A stretch of DNA of 64,000 nucleotides, taken from positions 1 to 64,000 of the forward strand of contig CAJVZD010000009.1 of NCBI GenBank assembly GCA_913019905.1, in the 5' to 3' direction. The position numbers were made by a program, and so were the translations under genes. Below the pieces are notes generated by a model. The model made no database searches, was not told the origin of the DNA, and saw nothing but the letters and a program-made list of their open reading frames with translations. The stretch is from an uncultured Cellvibrionales bacterium (GTDB taxonomy: Bacteria; Pseudomonadota; Gammaproteobacteria; Pseudomonadales; Dasaniaceae). Shown here piece after piece: positions 1 through 8,639 of the stretch (positions are counted from its first letter, which is position 1; each line of letters opens with the position of its first letter).

Positions 1-171
1 GGCAACACAACAACAGGCATTACCTGGCACAGCAAAAGATAAGGAGGAGGGTGGTTTAGCCGGTAGGACTGGATCTTCATTTATACAATGCAGGAATTTT
101 CTGCGACTAAATTAGCGAGAGTAAACCCGCGAACTTTCTAAAAAATTGGCCGTTGTCGGTGGAGAATAACT
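1..171. other. Upstream region of eda
   Basis: No complete gene is visible. A purine-rich run at 41-51 resembles a strong ribosome binding site but is followed by an early stop in the only frame it could serve. A 17-codon ATG frame at 88-141 is too short to judge. The window edge may cut an upstream gene, but no frame here is recognisable. The GGAG at 161-164, seven bases before the ATG, is the ribosome binding site of eda. Confidence 0.4.
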
Positions 172-795
172 ATGCTTAGTATTGAAAAAATAATGAACCT
201 TAGCCCTGTCATTCCTGTAATAGTGATTGAAGATCTTGCCGACGCGGTCCCAATGGCAAGAGCTTTGGTGAAAGGTGGTCTATCGGTACTAGAAGTCACA
301 TTGCGAACAGATTGCGGCTTACAGGCAATACACGCGATTAAGGAAGCTGTCCCAGAAGCAATAGTTGGTGCTGGAACAGTGATTAGCGCACAAGATCTGG
401 CTGACGCGGTTGCCGCGGGTTCTGAGTTTTTGGTCAGTCCTGGCAGTACACCGGCATTGATCGATGCGGCTTTGTTGCAGAATATTCCTCTTTTGCCTGG
501 CGTCGCAACGCCTAGTGAAGCGATGAACCTCTTATCCAGAGGTATATCTCATATGAAATTTTTTCCTGCGCAGGCAGCGGGGGGAATACCGATGTTAAAA
601 TCTATCAACGGCCCACTGCCGCAGATTAAGTTTTGTCCAACTGGCGGTATCAACGCTGCGACTGCAACAGAATTTTTAGCACTTGAGAATGTATACTGTG
701 TCGGTGGGTCCTGGATGTTGGATAAGGCTGATATTGCGAGAAAAGATTGGCTCGCAATAGAGACCAAGTCGCGAGTTGCCGCCGCGTTGGCCTAG
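172..795 (+). CDS. eda: KDPG/KHG aldolase
   Basis: 2-Dehydro-3-deoxy-6-phosphogluconate aldolase, the last enzyme of the Entner-Doudoroff pathway, which splits KDPG to pyruvate and glyceraldehyde 3-phosphate in the cytosol. The 207-residue length is usual for the family. The Schiff-base lysine lies in the HMKFFPA motif at about K129, and the catalytic glutamate in LEVTLRT at about E41, both matching E. coli Eda. The ATG is preceded by GGAG at seven bases. It converges with the HexR-type regulator at 849-1706, which in many gammaproteobacteria controls this pathway. The edd, zwf and pgl genes are not in the window. Function is sure from motifs; regulation by the neighbour is inferred. Confidence 0.95.
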   Translation: MLSIEKIMNLSPVIPVIVIEDLADAVPMARALVKGGLSVLEVTLRTDCGLQAIHAIKEAVPEAIVGAGTVISAQDLADAVAAGSEFLVSPGSTPALIDAALLQNIPLLPGVATPSEAMNLLSRGISHMKFFPAQAAGGIPMLKSINGPLPQIKFCPTGGINAATATEFLALENVYCVGGSWMLDKADIARKDWLAIETKSRVAAALA

Positions 796-848
796 TCTTT
801 GATCGTCATTGGCAGTTATTAAGCGTTGTCGAGAGCCAGCTGGTTTAG

Positions 849-1706
849 CTATTTGACTTTTGTGTCTTCCAGGCTGTGTTTGATCTTTTTCAATTGTTCT
901 TCCATTTCTGGCCCTAAAGCAAGAGCTAGTCCGGTGGCGAGGATATCAATTATTGTCAGAATGATTATTCGAATTGTCATCGGCACATAAATAGTCGTGT
1001 CTTCCAGCTCATCGCCTGAAGTTATTGTGATATCGGCGACCTCGGAGAGAGGAGATCCAGGGCTGGTAATCGCAATTAGCGTCGCCTTACTGTCTTTGGC
1101 TATTTTGGCAATATCGACCAATGCCTGAGTGCGCCCGGTGAAGGAAAACAATAAAATCGCTGTACCTTCGTTCGCAGTGGCAGCAGCCATTCTTTGCATC
1201 AGGTGATCTTCATACGCAACCGTGGGGATGCCTAAGCGAAATAGTTTGTGTTGGGCGTCTTTAGCAATAGCCGCAGCTCCACCCATGCCGAAGATGTCGA
1301 TTCGTTGAGAATTTTTTAAAATTTGTACGGCTTTTTCGATAGTGTCCGGTTGTAATTTGGCTCGAATATACTCGAGAGCCGCCTGATTCGCATTAATGCG
1401 TTTTTCTATGTAACTACGAGCATCATCTCCCGGCGCTACGGATTCGCTAATGAATGTCGCGTTACTGGCGAGGCTTTTAGCCAATTGAACTTTAAAGTCT
1501 GGAAAGCTATTACACCCCAATGTTCGGCAAAACCTCGATATCATCGGGTCACTGACCTCGGCAAGCCGCGCGAGTTCGGCCGTTGTCGCATTAACGATCG
1601 CTTCGGGATCGAGCAGAATAATATTGGCAATTCTCGACTCAGCTTTACTGAGTGAAGGCAGCATTTGTTTGAGGTGATTTAGAATACTCATTGCAAAGTG
1701 TGTCAT
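849..1706 (-). CDS. hexR: RpiR/HexR-family transcriptional regulator
   Basis: Sugar-phosphate-responsive repressor with an N-terminal RpiR helix-turn-helix (about residues 6-80, including the EVSDPMISRFCRTLG segment) and a C-terminal SIS phosphosugar-binding domain (about 125-265, with the GMGGAAAIA and SFTGRT loops). The 285-residue length and motifs follow E. coli HexR, whose known ligand is KDPG. It lies beside eda, which supports the HexR assignment over other RpiR members. Two starts are possible, the ATG at 1706 or one five codons later at 1691; neither has a clear ribosome binding site. A palindrome at 1738-1752 upstream could be its own operator. The gene symbol rests on homology and context, not on a tested target. 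Confidence 0.85.
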   Translation of the reverse strand: MTHFAMSILNHLKQMLPSLSKAESRIANIILLDPEAIVNATTAELARLAEVSDPMISRFCRTLGCNSFPDFKVQLAKSLASNATFISESVAPGDDARSYIEKRINANQAALEYIRAKLQPDTIEKAVQILKNSQRIDIFGMGGAAAIAKDAQHKLFRLGIPTVAYEDHLMQRMAAATANEGTAILLFSFTGRTQALVDIAKIAKDSKATLIAITSPGSPLSEVADITITSGDELEDTTIYVPMTIRIIILTIIDILATGLALALGPEMEEQLKKIKHSLEDTKVK

Positions 1707-2211
1707 TTAGGTCGTTGGTAAATTATTGATGCTGTGCTGTATTTCTAATACAAAGCTTTTCAAAAGATAGTTTCTTAATAGAGGGAGCAATAATGCTGTT
1801 CAGCTCCATCAAGAGGCTCTTCAGTAGCTCAATTTCTTGTGTACTAAATTTGTTTAAATCAACAACTTCATCGTTGGTATAGTATCTTCTTTCGTCGAGG
1901 AAATATCAATTCTGTTACCGGTCCGCAAGTCTTCGAAAGACCATACTATCGCTGGACAGAATAAATTTTCGAAAGAACAGCTGGTTAAAGTAAATCAAGG
2001 GATCGAAAGAACAGCAGTAGTGCCGGGCTTTGTTTTGGGGCGTCATTAGATTGCTGTAAACAGAAAGCGACGCTACTGATTTAGAATAATGGTAAGTTGG
2101 GCGGGATTACTTAGAAGTAAGTCACAGGACAACTTGGAGAGAATTGCATTGCGACCTTCAGGCGTTAAAAGCCAAAGGCCGCAATTTCCGTTCTAATGTA
2201 AAAACACAGTC
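1707..2211. other. Intergenic region between hexR and a chemoreceptor gene
   Basis: No gene is convincing here. The stretch holds the HexR-like palindrome (1738-1752). The minus strand from about 1908 to 1723 is open for about 61 codons with plausible protein composition but no start codon. Three copies of TCGAAAGA lie at 1933, 1969 and 2003, the last two extended to a 13-base identical repeat (TCGAAAGAACAGC). Confidence 0.4.
1738..1752. promoter_or_regulatory. Palindrome resembling a HexR operator
   Basis: The sequence TGTATT-TCT-AATACA is a perfect inverted repeat with six-base arms and a three-base spacer, 32 bases upstream of the annotated hexR start. Known HexR sites in gammaproteobacteria have the form TGTARTNNNAYTACA. 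This site has the same spacing and outer bases and differs at one symmetrical position. Autoregulation by HexR is inferred. Confidence 0.45.
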
Positions 2212-3765
2212 TTACAATTTAAACTGTCTTACTATCGCTTCCATTGATGAAGCCATTTTTGCAACTTCGGCAGTATTTGTGGCAATTTCCACAGCTCCAT
2301 TGGCGGTCAGTTGCGCAACTTCAGATATGTTGTCAATATTGCGCTCCATTTCTCGTGTTGCTGAGCTTTGTTCTTCCGAGGCGCTGGCGATTTGGTTTGT
2401 CTTATCTTTGATAGTACTAACGCCTTCGGTAATTGCCTCTAACGAACGGCTGGCTTCTGCTGCCTGCTTAACAGATTCTTCAGCCTGGAGTGTGCCTTTC
2501 TCCATAACATTTACCGCTTCACGCGCACCGGTCTGCAACTTTTCGATCATTTCCTGGATCTCTTGTGTTGAAGACTGAGTGCGCGACGCCAAAGTCCGTA
2601 CTTCATCTGCAACAACGGCGAATCCACGTCCTTGCTCACCGGCTCGTGCTGCTTCAATCGCGGCGTTCAGTGCCAATAAGTTAGTTTGTTCGGCAATGCC
2701 TCTAATTACGTCTAGAACAGAGCCTATGTCATCCGTTTCTTGTCGTAGTTTATTGATTACTTCGGCTGCTGCATTGATGTCTACTGACAGATTTTCAATT
2801 TGCGACATAGTCATCGTTACTATGTTGTGTCCGCTTGTTGCTTCTTTGTCCGCTTGCTCGGCATTGTCAGCGGTTTGGGACACGTTCTGTGCAACATCAT
2901 CGACCACGGCTGCCATCTCTCTAACTGCTGACACCATTTTTTGGATGTCTGATTGCTGGCTTACTGCACCTTGTTCCGTCTCTTTGGAGGTTTGTGACAA
3001 CTGTTCAGTATTGCTATGTAACTCAGTCGCCGTTACTGAAAACTCTTCAATAACTTTATGTATTTTTTCCATAAAAGTGTTAAACCACAGCGCAAGTTGT
3101 CCTACCTCATCGCCGGTATTGACCGGTAACCGCTGCGTGAGATCTCCTTCACCCTCTGCGATATCTCGAAGTGCTTCGACAACCGCGTTAATCGGTCTGA
3201 CAATCCCCGCTTGAATTATGAATGAAATGACTGCCGCTAATAGGCTGATCAGTAGGACCGTCACAACAGAGCTCCAAATCGCACTACTAATTGCGTCTTG
3301 CAGCTCTTCAAGGCTCACTTTCATGTAAATAGAAGCAACCTTACTGCCTCCAGATAAAATGGGCTCAAAGATCTCGATAGCATCATCATCAGATTCTACG
3401 CTTCTGGATTTTGCTACTTTAGGAAGATCAGAGGGAAGATCTGTCGTATTGTCTTGTACCCCCTGCTTGTACCAAACGAAAGGTTTATCATTTTCCGTAA
3501 AAATGACGGCACTGACAATGCGTTTGCTATTAGACAGTGTATTGATGGTCGCCCGCCCAGATGTTTTATCCCCAAATTCCATGGCTCCAGTCGTGCTGCC
3601 AGCAACGATTTGTGCCAAGGTGATGGAGTCTTTTTCGATAGTTTCATTAAAGCGCGAAATCTCCATCGAAACGGAAATAACATTCGAGGCAATAACTGCA
3701 AATACACTAGTTAGTGTTATTCCAAGTAATATTTTCCACTTAAGGGATAAACCTTTACTGTCCAT
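2212..3765 (-). CDS. Methyl-accepting chemotaxis protein, CHASE8-type sensor
   Basis: Transmembrane chemoreceptor of 517 residues. There is a membrane segment near residues 10-32, and a short periplasmic region (about 33-155) with the [10 protein letters not shown] and [11 protein letters not shown] elements typical of CHASE8 domains. A second membrane segment (about 163-187), a HAMP linker and a cytoplasmic signalling domain follow. The conserved hairpin tip is at [21 protein letters not shown]. No C-terminal CheR-tethering pentapeptide is visible. It is monocistronic, and no chemotaxis kinase genes are near. The ligand cannot be predicted from sequence; many CHASE8 proteins are instead linked to cyclic-di-GMP enzymes. 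Confidence 0.9.
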   Translation of the reverse strand: MDSKGLSLKWKILLGITLTSVFAVIASNVISVSMEISRFNETIEKDSITLAQIVAGSTTGAMEFGDKTSGRATINTLSNSKRIVSAVIFTENDKPFVWYKQGVQDNTTDLPSDLPKVAKSRSVESDDDAIEIFEPILSGGSKVASIYMKVSLEELQDAISSAIWSSVVTVLLISLLAAVISFIIQAGIVRPINAVVEALRDIAEGEGDLTQRLPVNTGDEVGQLALWFNTFMEKIHKVIEEFSVTATELHSNTEQLSQTSKETEQGAVSQQSDIQKMVSAVREMAAVVDDVAQNVSQTADNAEQADKEATSGHNIVTMTMSQIENLSVDINAAAEVINKLRQETDDIGSVLDVIRGIAEQTNLLALNAAIEAARAGEQGRGFAVVADEVRTLASRTQSSTQEIQEMIEKLQTGAREAVNVMEKGTLQAEESVKQAAEASRSLEAITEGVSTIKDKTNQIASASEEQSSATREMERNIDNISEVAQLTANGAVEIATNTAEVAKMASSMEAIVRQFKL

Positions 3766-3778
3766 ACATTTTACCTAA

Positions 3779-4620
3779 TTATTAGAGGTTATTGTTTCTG
3801 GCTTGTTTTCCGAAGATGAAAAACAGCTGTATTATTTAACTGGCCTGTATTCATCTACCGTTTGGAATAAGACGAGCTTCATTTGAAGTTGAATTATCGC
3901 CAGCTTTGTCGAGCGCTCTGTCTACTATAGCACTAAATTAACGTTTCCTGTATATGGGTTTATTCTCTCTCGTCACGCGTGATTTGGATGTACAGTGGTG
4001 GCGTCGTTGTCGCAATGCTAGGCTTGATTCCTATCTACACAGTGTACTATCGGCCATTTGTCGTGAATGTTAAGTAGGATTATGCGGTCCTCCCATCTTT
4101 TTATTGTCCGTCGGTTCTCTACCGGGCGCTATTTCGCCTATTCTGCAGTTGCATGATGTCGACGGAATTACCTTTTAGCCAAATACTACCTTGCAAATTC
4201 TACAATTAGTTGACAAAAAGCGAACAGCCAAATTCCGATAGGTTTTCCTGCTTTACAAAGTATTGTTCTGATACTATTTGCTTCGTCTATATTTTATTTG
4301 TCGCTGAATTGTATAGCAAAGACTTATGCGAAAAAATAGGGATCTATACCTATTGGGTTATCGAGGCCCGCTCTTGTCCTCTCCTGTATCGAGGTTGCGC
4401 GATTAAGGGTGCGCGTGAATAATTAGGACGCCCGCAAATCCAGGGCGTCGGAAGATCTATGTCTAAGGCCTTTATTCTTGCCAGGATTTTACGTGAGTTT
4501 GCAAAAATTTGGACGAAGTCACTATGCTTGCATGGAAAATCCCCTGAATACTGCTAGTTGGTGTCCGACGATAGTGGCTTGCGGTTTGGCTTTCTATGAA
4601 TTGAGGCAATCTGAGGAGAA
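3779..4620. other. Long intergenic region upstream of glcD
   Basis: About 840 bases without a gene I can support. A 70-codon frame from a TTG at 4210 has no ribosome binding site and a cysteine-rich, unconvincing translation. An inverted repeat GACGCCC (4427-4433) with GGGCGTC (4443-4449), spaced by nine bases, could be an operator or hairpin. It has no T tract on either strand, so a terminator is unlikely. Confidence 0.35.
4427..4449. repeat. Inverted repeat upstream of glcDEF
   Basis: Perfect seven-base arms GACGCCC and GGGCGTC separated by nine bases, about 290 bases before glcD. It may be a regulator site for the glycolate oxidase operon, since no glcC-type regulator is encoded nearby, or a transcript hairpin. 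The function is unknown. Confidence 0.35.
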
Positions 4621-4694
4621 ATGATAGTGTTATGATTACCAGGAAATGGGGTGTAATGAGGTGGCTGTTGATTGGAGGCCTCGCATCTTTATAA
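4621..4694 (+). other. Two overlapping tiny upstream ORFs with a strong RBS
   Basis: A good Shine-Dalgarno (GAGGAG at 4613-4618) precedes an ATG at 4621 that opens a four-codon frame (MIVL). Its stop overlaps a second ATG at 4632 in an ATGA arrangement. The second frame is 20 codons, basic at the start and hydrophobic at the end, stopping at 4694. glcD at 4740 lacks a visible ribosome binding site of its own. These may form a leader that couples translation to glcD, or be chance. Confidence 0.3.
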
Positions 4695-4739
4695 ATTTAT
4701 CCACATCCAGCTGACGATGGTTCAGTTTTAAGCCTTCAG

Positions 4740-6236
4740 ATGAGTATTCGAATGAAAGAAAGTACAAAGCCCGGTCGGCAACAATTGGCCTCTTTATTCG
4801 CCGAATTTGTAGATCCGAAATACGTGATTGAAGACTTGGAAACACAACGGGTTTATGAGTGCGACGGTTTACCGATGTATTGCGAAATGCCTTTATTGGT
4901 CGTGTTACCTGAGTCCGTCGAGCAAATTCAAAAAATCATGCTGATATGCCATGAATATCAAATTCCGGTAGTCGCTCGGGGCGCAGGAACTGGGTTGAGT
5001 GCCGGTGCGCTGCCAAAGGCTGATGGAATTCTATTGTCGTTAGCCAAGTTCACAAAAATTCTGGAGATTGACCCTGTGGCGCGAACAGCTCGGTTGCAGC
5101 CTGGCGTGCGTAACCTGGCGATTAGCGAGGCGGCAGCTCCCTACGGACTGTACTACGCGCCGGATCCTTCCTCACAAATCGCTTGTACAATTGGCGGTAA
5201 CATAGCGGAAAACTCCGGTGGTGTTCACTGTCTGAAATACGGTTTAACCGTTCACAATGTTCTGCAGGTTGAAATGGTAACTGTAGAGGGTGAATTAATC
5301 CAAATCGGTAACGAGGGGCTCGACGCGTCGGGATACGATTTATTGGCTCTAATAACAGGTTCTGAAGGTCTACTGGGTGTCATTACCGAGGTGATTGTGA
5401 AATTACTTCCGACCCCGGATAAAGCACAAGTGATCATGGCAGCATTCGAGACGGTGCAGCAGGCGGGCGACGCGGTGGCGGCGGTGATATCTAGAGGAAT
5501 AATCCCCGCAGGTTTGGAAATGATGGACAGTCATGCAATAAAGGCTGCGGAGGATTTTGCCCATGCCGGTTATCCGACTCAAGCAAAGGCTCTATTATTG
5601 TGTGAGGTCGACGGTACGCTTGCAGAAGTTCAGGAGCATATCGAAAAAGTCGATTTCATCTTTAAGGAGATGGGTGCAACATCGACCAGAATCTCTCGTG
5701 ATGAAGCCGAGCGGGCATTACTTTGGAAAGGTAGAAAGTCTGCATTTCCTGCCGTTGGTCGAATTTCTCCTGATTATTATTGTATGGATGGGACAATTCC
5801 CAGAAGGAAAATTGCCTATGTGTTAGAAGAAATGGAACGAATGTCCCAGCATTATAGCTTGAGGGTTGCCAACGTTTTCCATGCCGGAGACGGCAATCTA
5901 CACCCGTTAATCCTATTTGATACCAGCATCCCAGGGGAGTTTGAAAAAGCAGAAGAGTTTGGCGCGAGGATATTGCAGCTCTGCGTCGAAGTGGGTGGTT
6001 GTATTACCGGTGAGCACGGTGTCGGTGTCGAAAAAATTCGACAAATGGCGATCCAGTTTAACGATGAAGAGATTCAGCAATTTCATGGGATAAAAGCGGC
6101 TTTTGATCCTGATGGAACACTTAATCCGGGCAAGGGAATACCCTTGTTAAAGCGTTGTCAGGAGTACCGCACCTTGCAACCGGAAGGTTTGCCAGTACCT
6201 CAAGATCCTGAGACGCAACATGAGATTAAGCAATGA
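4740..6236 (+). CDS. glcD: Glycolate oxidase subunit GlcD (FAD-linked)
   Basis: Catalytic flavoprotein subunit of the membrane-associated glycolate dehydrogenase, which oxidises glycolate to glyoxylate and passes electrons to the respiratory chain. The 498-residue length matches E. coli GlcD (499). The FAD-binding PCMH domain spans about residues 45-225, with RGAGTGLSAGALP and the DPSSQIACTIGGN segment. The C-terminal FAD-oxidase domain carries FHAGDGNLHPLILFD and GEHGVGVEKI. The stop overlaps the glcE start by four bases, showing translational coupling. The ATG at 4740 has no evident ribosome binding site; a second ATG at 4752 is equally weak. Assignment is firm from near-continuous similarity to E. 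coli GlcD. Confidence 0.96.
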   Translation: MSIRMKESTKPGRQQLASLFAEFVDPKYVIEDLETQRVYECDGLPMYCEMPLLVVLPESVEQIQKIMLICHEYQIPVVARGAGTGLSAGALPKADGILLSLAKFTKILEIDPVARTARLQPGVRNLAISEAAAPYGLYYAPDPSSQIACTIGGNIAENSGGVHCLKYGLTVHNVLQVEMVTVEGELIQIGNEGLDASGYDLLALITGSEGLLGVITEVIVKLLPTPDKAQVIMAAFETVQQAGDAVAAVISRGIIPAGLEMMDSHAIKAAEDFAHAGYPTQAKALLLCEVDGTLAEVQEHIEKVDFIFKEMGATSTRISRDEAERALLWKGRKSAFPAVGRISPDYYCMDGTIPRRKIAYVLEEMERMSQHYSLRVANVFHAGDGNLHPLILFDTSIPGEFEKAEEFGARILQLCVEVGGCITGEHGVGVEKIRQMAIQFNDEEIQQFHGIKAAFDPDGTLNPGKGIPLLKRCQEYRTLQPEGLPVPQDPETQHEIKQ

Positions 6237-7291
6237 ACGATGATAGCCAGCAGTTAATAGACCAAGTTGTGGACGCGCGTGGAAACGGAAAGACGTTAGA
6301 TATTGTTGGACGAGCAAGCAAAACCTCAATGGGACGTGAACCGAAGGGAGATAAAATTTCACTGGCTAAACATTCGGGTATTGTTAGTTACCAGCCGGTC
6401 GAGTTAGTGATGACTGTTCGAGCGGGGACCGCCTTAATTGAAATAGAAGAAACGCTGCAGGAAAACGGGCAGATGATGTCTTTTGAACCTCCAGATTTCG
6501 GAGGTCAGGCGAGTATCGGTGGCACCTTAGCTTGTAACTTGTCTGGACCGGCAAGACCGTGGAGTGGCTCTATCAGAGATATGGTGCTGGGGCTAAAGTT
6601 AATAAACGGCAAAGGTGAACATCTGAATTTCGGCGGGCAGGTGATGAAAAATGTCGCCGGTTATGATGTTTCGAGATTGCAGGCTGGAGCAATGGGAACG
6701 TTGGGTATCATCACAGAAATTAGCTTCAAGGTTATGCCTCGTCTCGATACATCGATAACTCTCGTTAAGGAAATGGATGCCCAGGAAGCGATTGAAACCA
6801 TGAATCAATTGTCAGGGACGCCAGTCCCGTTGATGGGAGCGTGCTGGCTGGATAACAGATTGTATCTTCGACTGTCGGGGACGAAACGAGCGGTCGAGGG
6901 CGCGCAAGATTCGATTCCCGGTAAAATTCTCGAAGACTCCAGTACTTTTTGGGCCGACCTCCGGGAGCAACAGCTCGATTTCTTCTCTGGAGACTCACCC
7001 CTATGGAGGTTTTCTATCAAGTCGAATGCCCGTCATTTTTGCCCGGAAGGAAAATGGTTACTCGATTGGGGAGGCGCGCAGCGATGGTTACGTGGAGATT
7101 TCGAAAAGGCCACATTCGAACGGCAAGCGGCGAAGTCTAGAGGCCAAGTTAGTTTATACCGGGGTGGTGATCGCAGCTCTGAAGTATTTCACTCTCAAAG
7201 TAAGGGTCTTAAAACACTGCATCAACGGTTAAAATACTCGATGGATCCCGCTGGAGTCTTCAATCCTGGTCGGCTTTATAGCTGGTTGTAG
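6233..7291 (+). CDS. glcE: Glycolate oxidase subunit GlcE
   Basis: Second FAD-binding subunit of the glycolate dehydrogenase, 352 residues (E. coli GlcE has 350). It holds the PCMH FAD-binding fold at about residues 15-170, with DFGGQASIGGTLACNLSGP and MKNVAGYDVSRL as hallmark segments. The end is the usual DPAGVFNPGRLY. The start overlaps the glcD stop (ATGA), and the gene is followed within 30 bases by glcF, so the three are one operon. It lacks the longer oxidase C-terminal domain of GlcD, as expected for the family. Confidence 0.95.
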   Translation: MNDDSQQLIDQVVDARGNGKTLDIVGRASKTSMGREPKGDKISLAKHSGIVSYQPVELVMTVRAGTALIEIEETLQENGQMMSFEPPDFGGQASIGGTLACNLSGPARPWSGSIRDMVLGLKLINGKGEHLNFGGQVMKNVAGYDVSRLQAGAMGTLGIITEISFKVMPRLDTSITLVKEMDAQEAIETMNQLSGTPVPLMGACWLDNRLYLRLSGTKRAVEGAQDSIPGKILEDSSTFWADLREQQLDFFSGDSPLWRFSIKSNARHFCPEGKWLLDWGGAQRWLRGDFEKATFERQAAKSRGQVSLYRGGDRSSEVFHSQSKGLKTLHQRLKYSMDPAGVFNPGRLYSWL

Positions 7292-7318
7292 TTGTCCTCG
7301 AGACAGGAAAAATTAGCA

Positions 7319-8548
7319 ATGTATACAAAGTTACACAAACGTTTTGAAGAAACATCGAAAGGAATAGAAGCTGAATCTATCATACGCAGTTGCGTTCACT
7401 GTGGATTCTGTAACGCGACATGCCCCACTTATCAAGAATTGGGAGATGAGCGAGATGGTCCGCGGGGCAGGATATATTTGATCAAACAAATGCTCGAGGA
7501 AGGTCATGCGACGGAAAATACTCGTAATCATTTAGATCGCTGTTTAAATTGCCGGAGTTGCGAAACGACTTGTCCCTCTGGCGTCGAATATGGACGATTG
7601 GTAGATTTAGGCAAAGAAATTGCGGAGGAGCAACAGGCTCGAGTATTTCCTGAACGTGTAACGCGCTGGGGTATTCGACAAGTTCTGCCTTTTCGAAAGA
7701 GATTTACTTTTTTGCTGCGGCTCGGTCAGTTGGTGAGGCCCATATTGCCAACATCGTTAAAAATAAAGGTCCCGATAAAAACGCCGCGTCTAAGCTGGCC
7801 AACTCAAAGTCATGAACGGCGGATGTTGGTATTGGGAGGCTGTGCACAACCCGGAGCGACGCCCAATACCAATTCTGCCGCAGCACGAGTTCTAAACCAA
7901 CTGGGCATTCAGTTGGTCGACATTTCTAGTGCCGGTTGTTGTGGGGCTGTGAGTTACCATTTATCAGAACCACTCGAAGCAATGGAGTTTATGCGCAAAA
8001 ATATTGATGCATGGTGGCCGGCTATTGAAGCAGGAGTAGAAGCCATTGTTGTCACCGCATCAGGATGCGCGCCGATGGTAAAGGATTATGGGGAGCAGCT
8101 AAAACTTGATCCGGTCTATGCAGAAAAAGCAAAGAGAGTCAGCGAACTTGCAAAGGAGCTAAGCGAAATCCTATCGCTGAGCGATATTGAACAGCTAAAC
8201 TTAGACATAGACAATGTAAAGACGGTTGTACATTGTCCCTGTTCCCTGCAACACGGCTTGAAAAATCCTGATAAAGTGGATCAGTTGTTGGAAAGAGCCG
8301 GGGTCTCATTGGCTGCAGCGCGCGACAAACACTTATGCTGCGGCTCGGCAGGCACCTATTCAATTCTTCAGCCAGAAATGAGCAAAAGATTGTTAGATAA
8401 AAAATTGGAAGCACTGAATGTTAATCAGCCGGAAAGAATAGTGACCGCGAATGTCGGTTGTCAATTGCACCTTTCTTCGCAGTCTAAAATACCCGTCTTG
8501 CATTGGATCGAGGTTATTGAGCAGGGTCTCAAAAAATCGGAAAGATAG
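7319..8548 (+). CDS. glcF: Glycolate oxidase iron-sulfur subunit GlcF
   Basis: Electron-transfer subunit of the glycolate dehydrogenase. Two [4Fe-4S] ferredoxin motifs are visible: CVHCGFCNATCP (C25, C28, C31, C35) and CLNCRSCETTCP. Two CCG domains follow, with CCGAVSYHL and CCGSAGTY. I prefer the ATG at 7319, which has AGGA ten bases upstream and gives 409 residues, close to E. coli GlcF (407). A TTG at 7292 directly after the glcE stop would add nine residues. No malate synthase gene follows, unlike the E. coli glc operon, so the fate of glyoxylate must be encoded elsewhere. Confidence 0.95.
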   Translation: MYTKLHKRFEETSKGIEAESIIRSCVHCGFCNATCPTYQELGDERDGPRGRIYLIKQMLEEGHATENTRNHLDRCLNCRSCETTCPSGVEYGRLVDLGKEIAEEQQARVFPERVTRWGIRQVLPFRKRFTFLLRLGQLVRPILPTSLKIKVPIKTPRLSWPTQSHERRMLVLGGCAQPGATPNTNSAAARVLNQLGIQLVDISSAGCCGAVSYHLSEPLEAMEFMRKNIDAWWPAIEAGVEAIVVTASGCAPMVKDYGEQLKLDPVYAEKAKRVSELAKELSEILSLSDIEQLNLDIDNVKTVVHCPCSLQHGLKNPDKVDQLLERAGVSLAAARDKHLCCGSAGTYSILQPEMSKRLLDKKLEALNVNQPERIVTANVGCQLHLSSQSKIPVLHWIEVIEQGLKKSER

Positions 8549-8576
8549 CGCACCAAGTCTGAGCTAGCGCATGTAA

Positions 8577-8621
8577 AAATAGTACCTACATAAATAGTAC
8601 CTACATAAATAGTACCTATAA
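8577..8621. repeat. 15-bp tandem repeat, three copies
   Basis: The unit AAATAGTACCTACAT occurs twice exactly (8577-8591, 8592-8606) and a third time with a diverged end (8607-8621). It sits between the stops of the convergent glcF and a chemoreceptor gene. It has no dyad symmetry of terminator type, and slippage expansion is the likely origin. Confidence 0.85.
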
Positions 8622-8639
8622 ATACTAAATAAATGGAAG

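Noticed and set aside
2144..3214. Long plus-strand frames opposite the first chemoreceptor
   Set aside because: They are mirror frames of the coiled-coil signalling domain on the minus strand; similar shadows occur opposite the other two receptors.
4210..4422. 70-codon frame from a TTG upstream of glcD
   Set aside because: The translation is cysteine-rich and unstructured, there is no ribosome binding site, and the TTGACA at its start looks more like a promoter box, for which no -10 partner was found.
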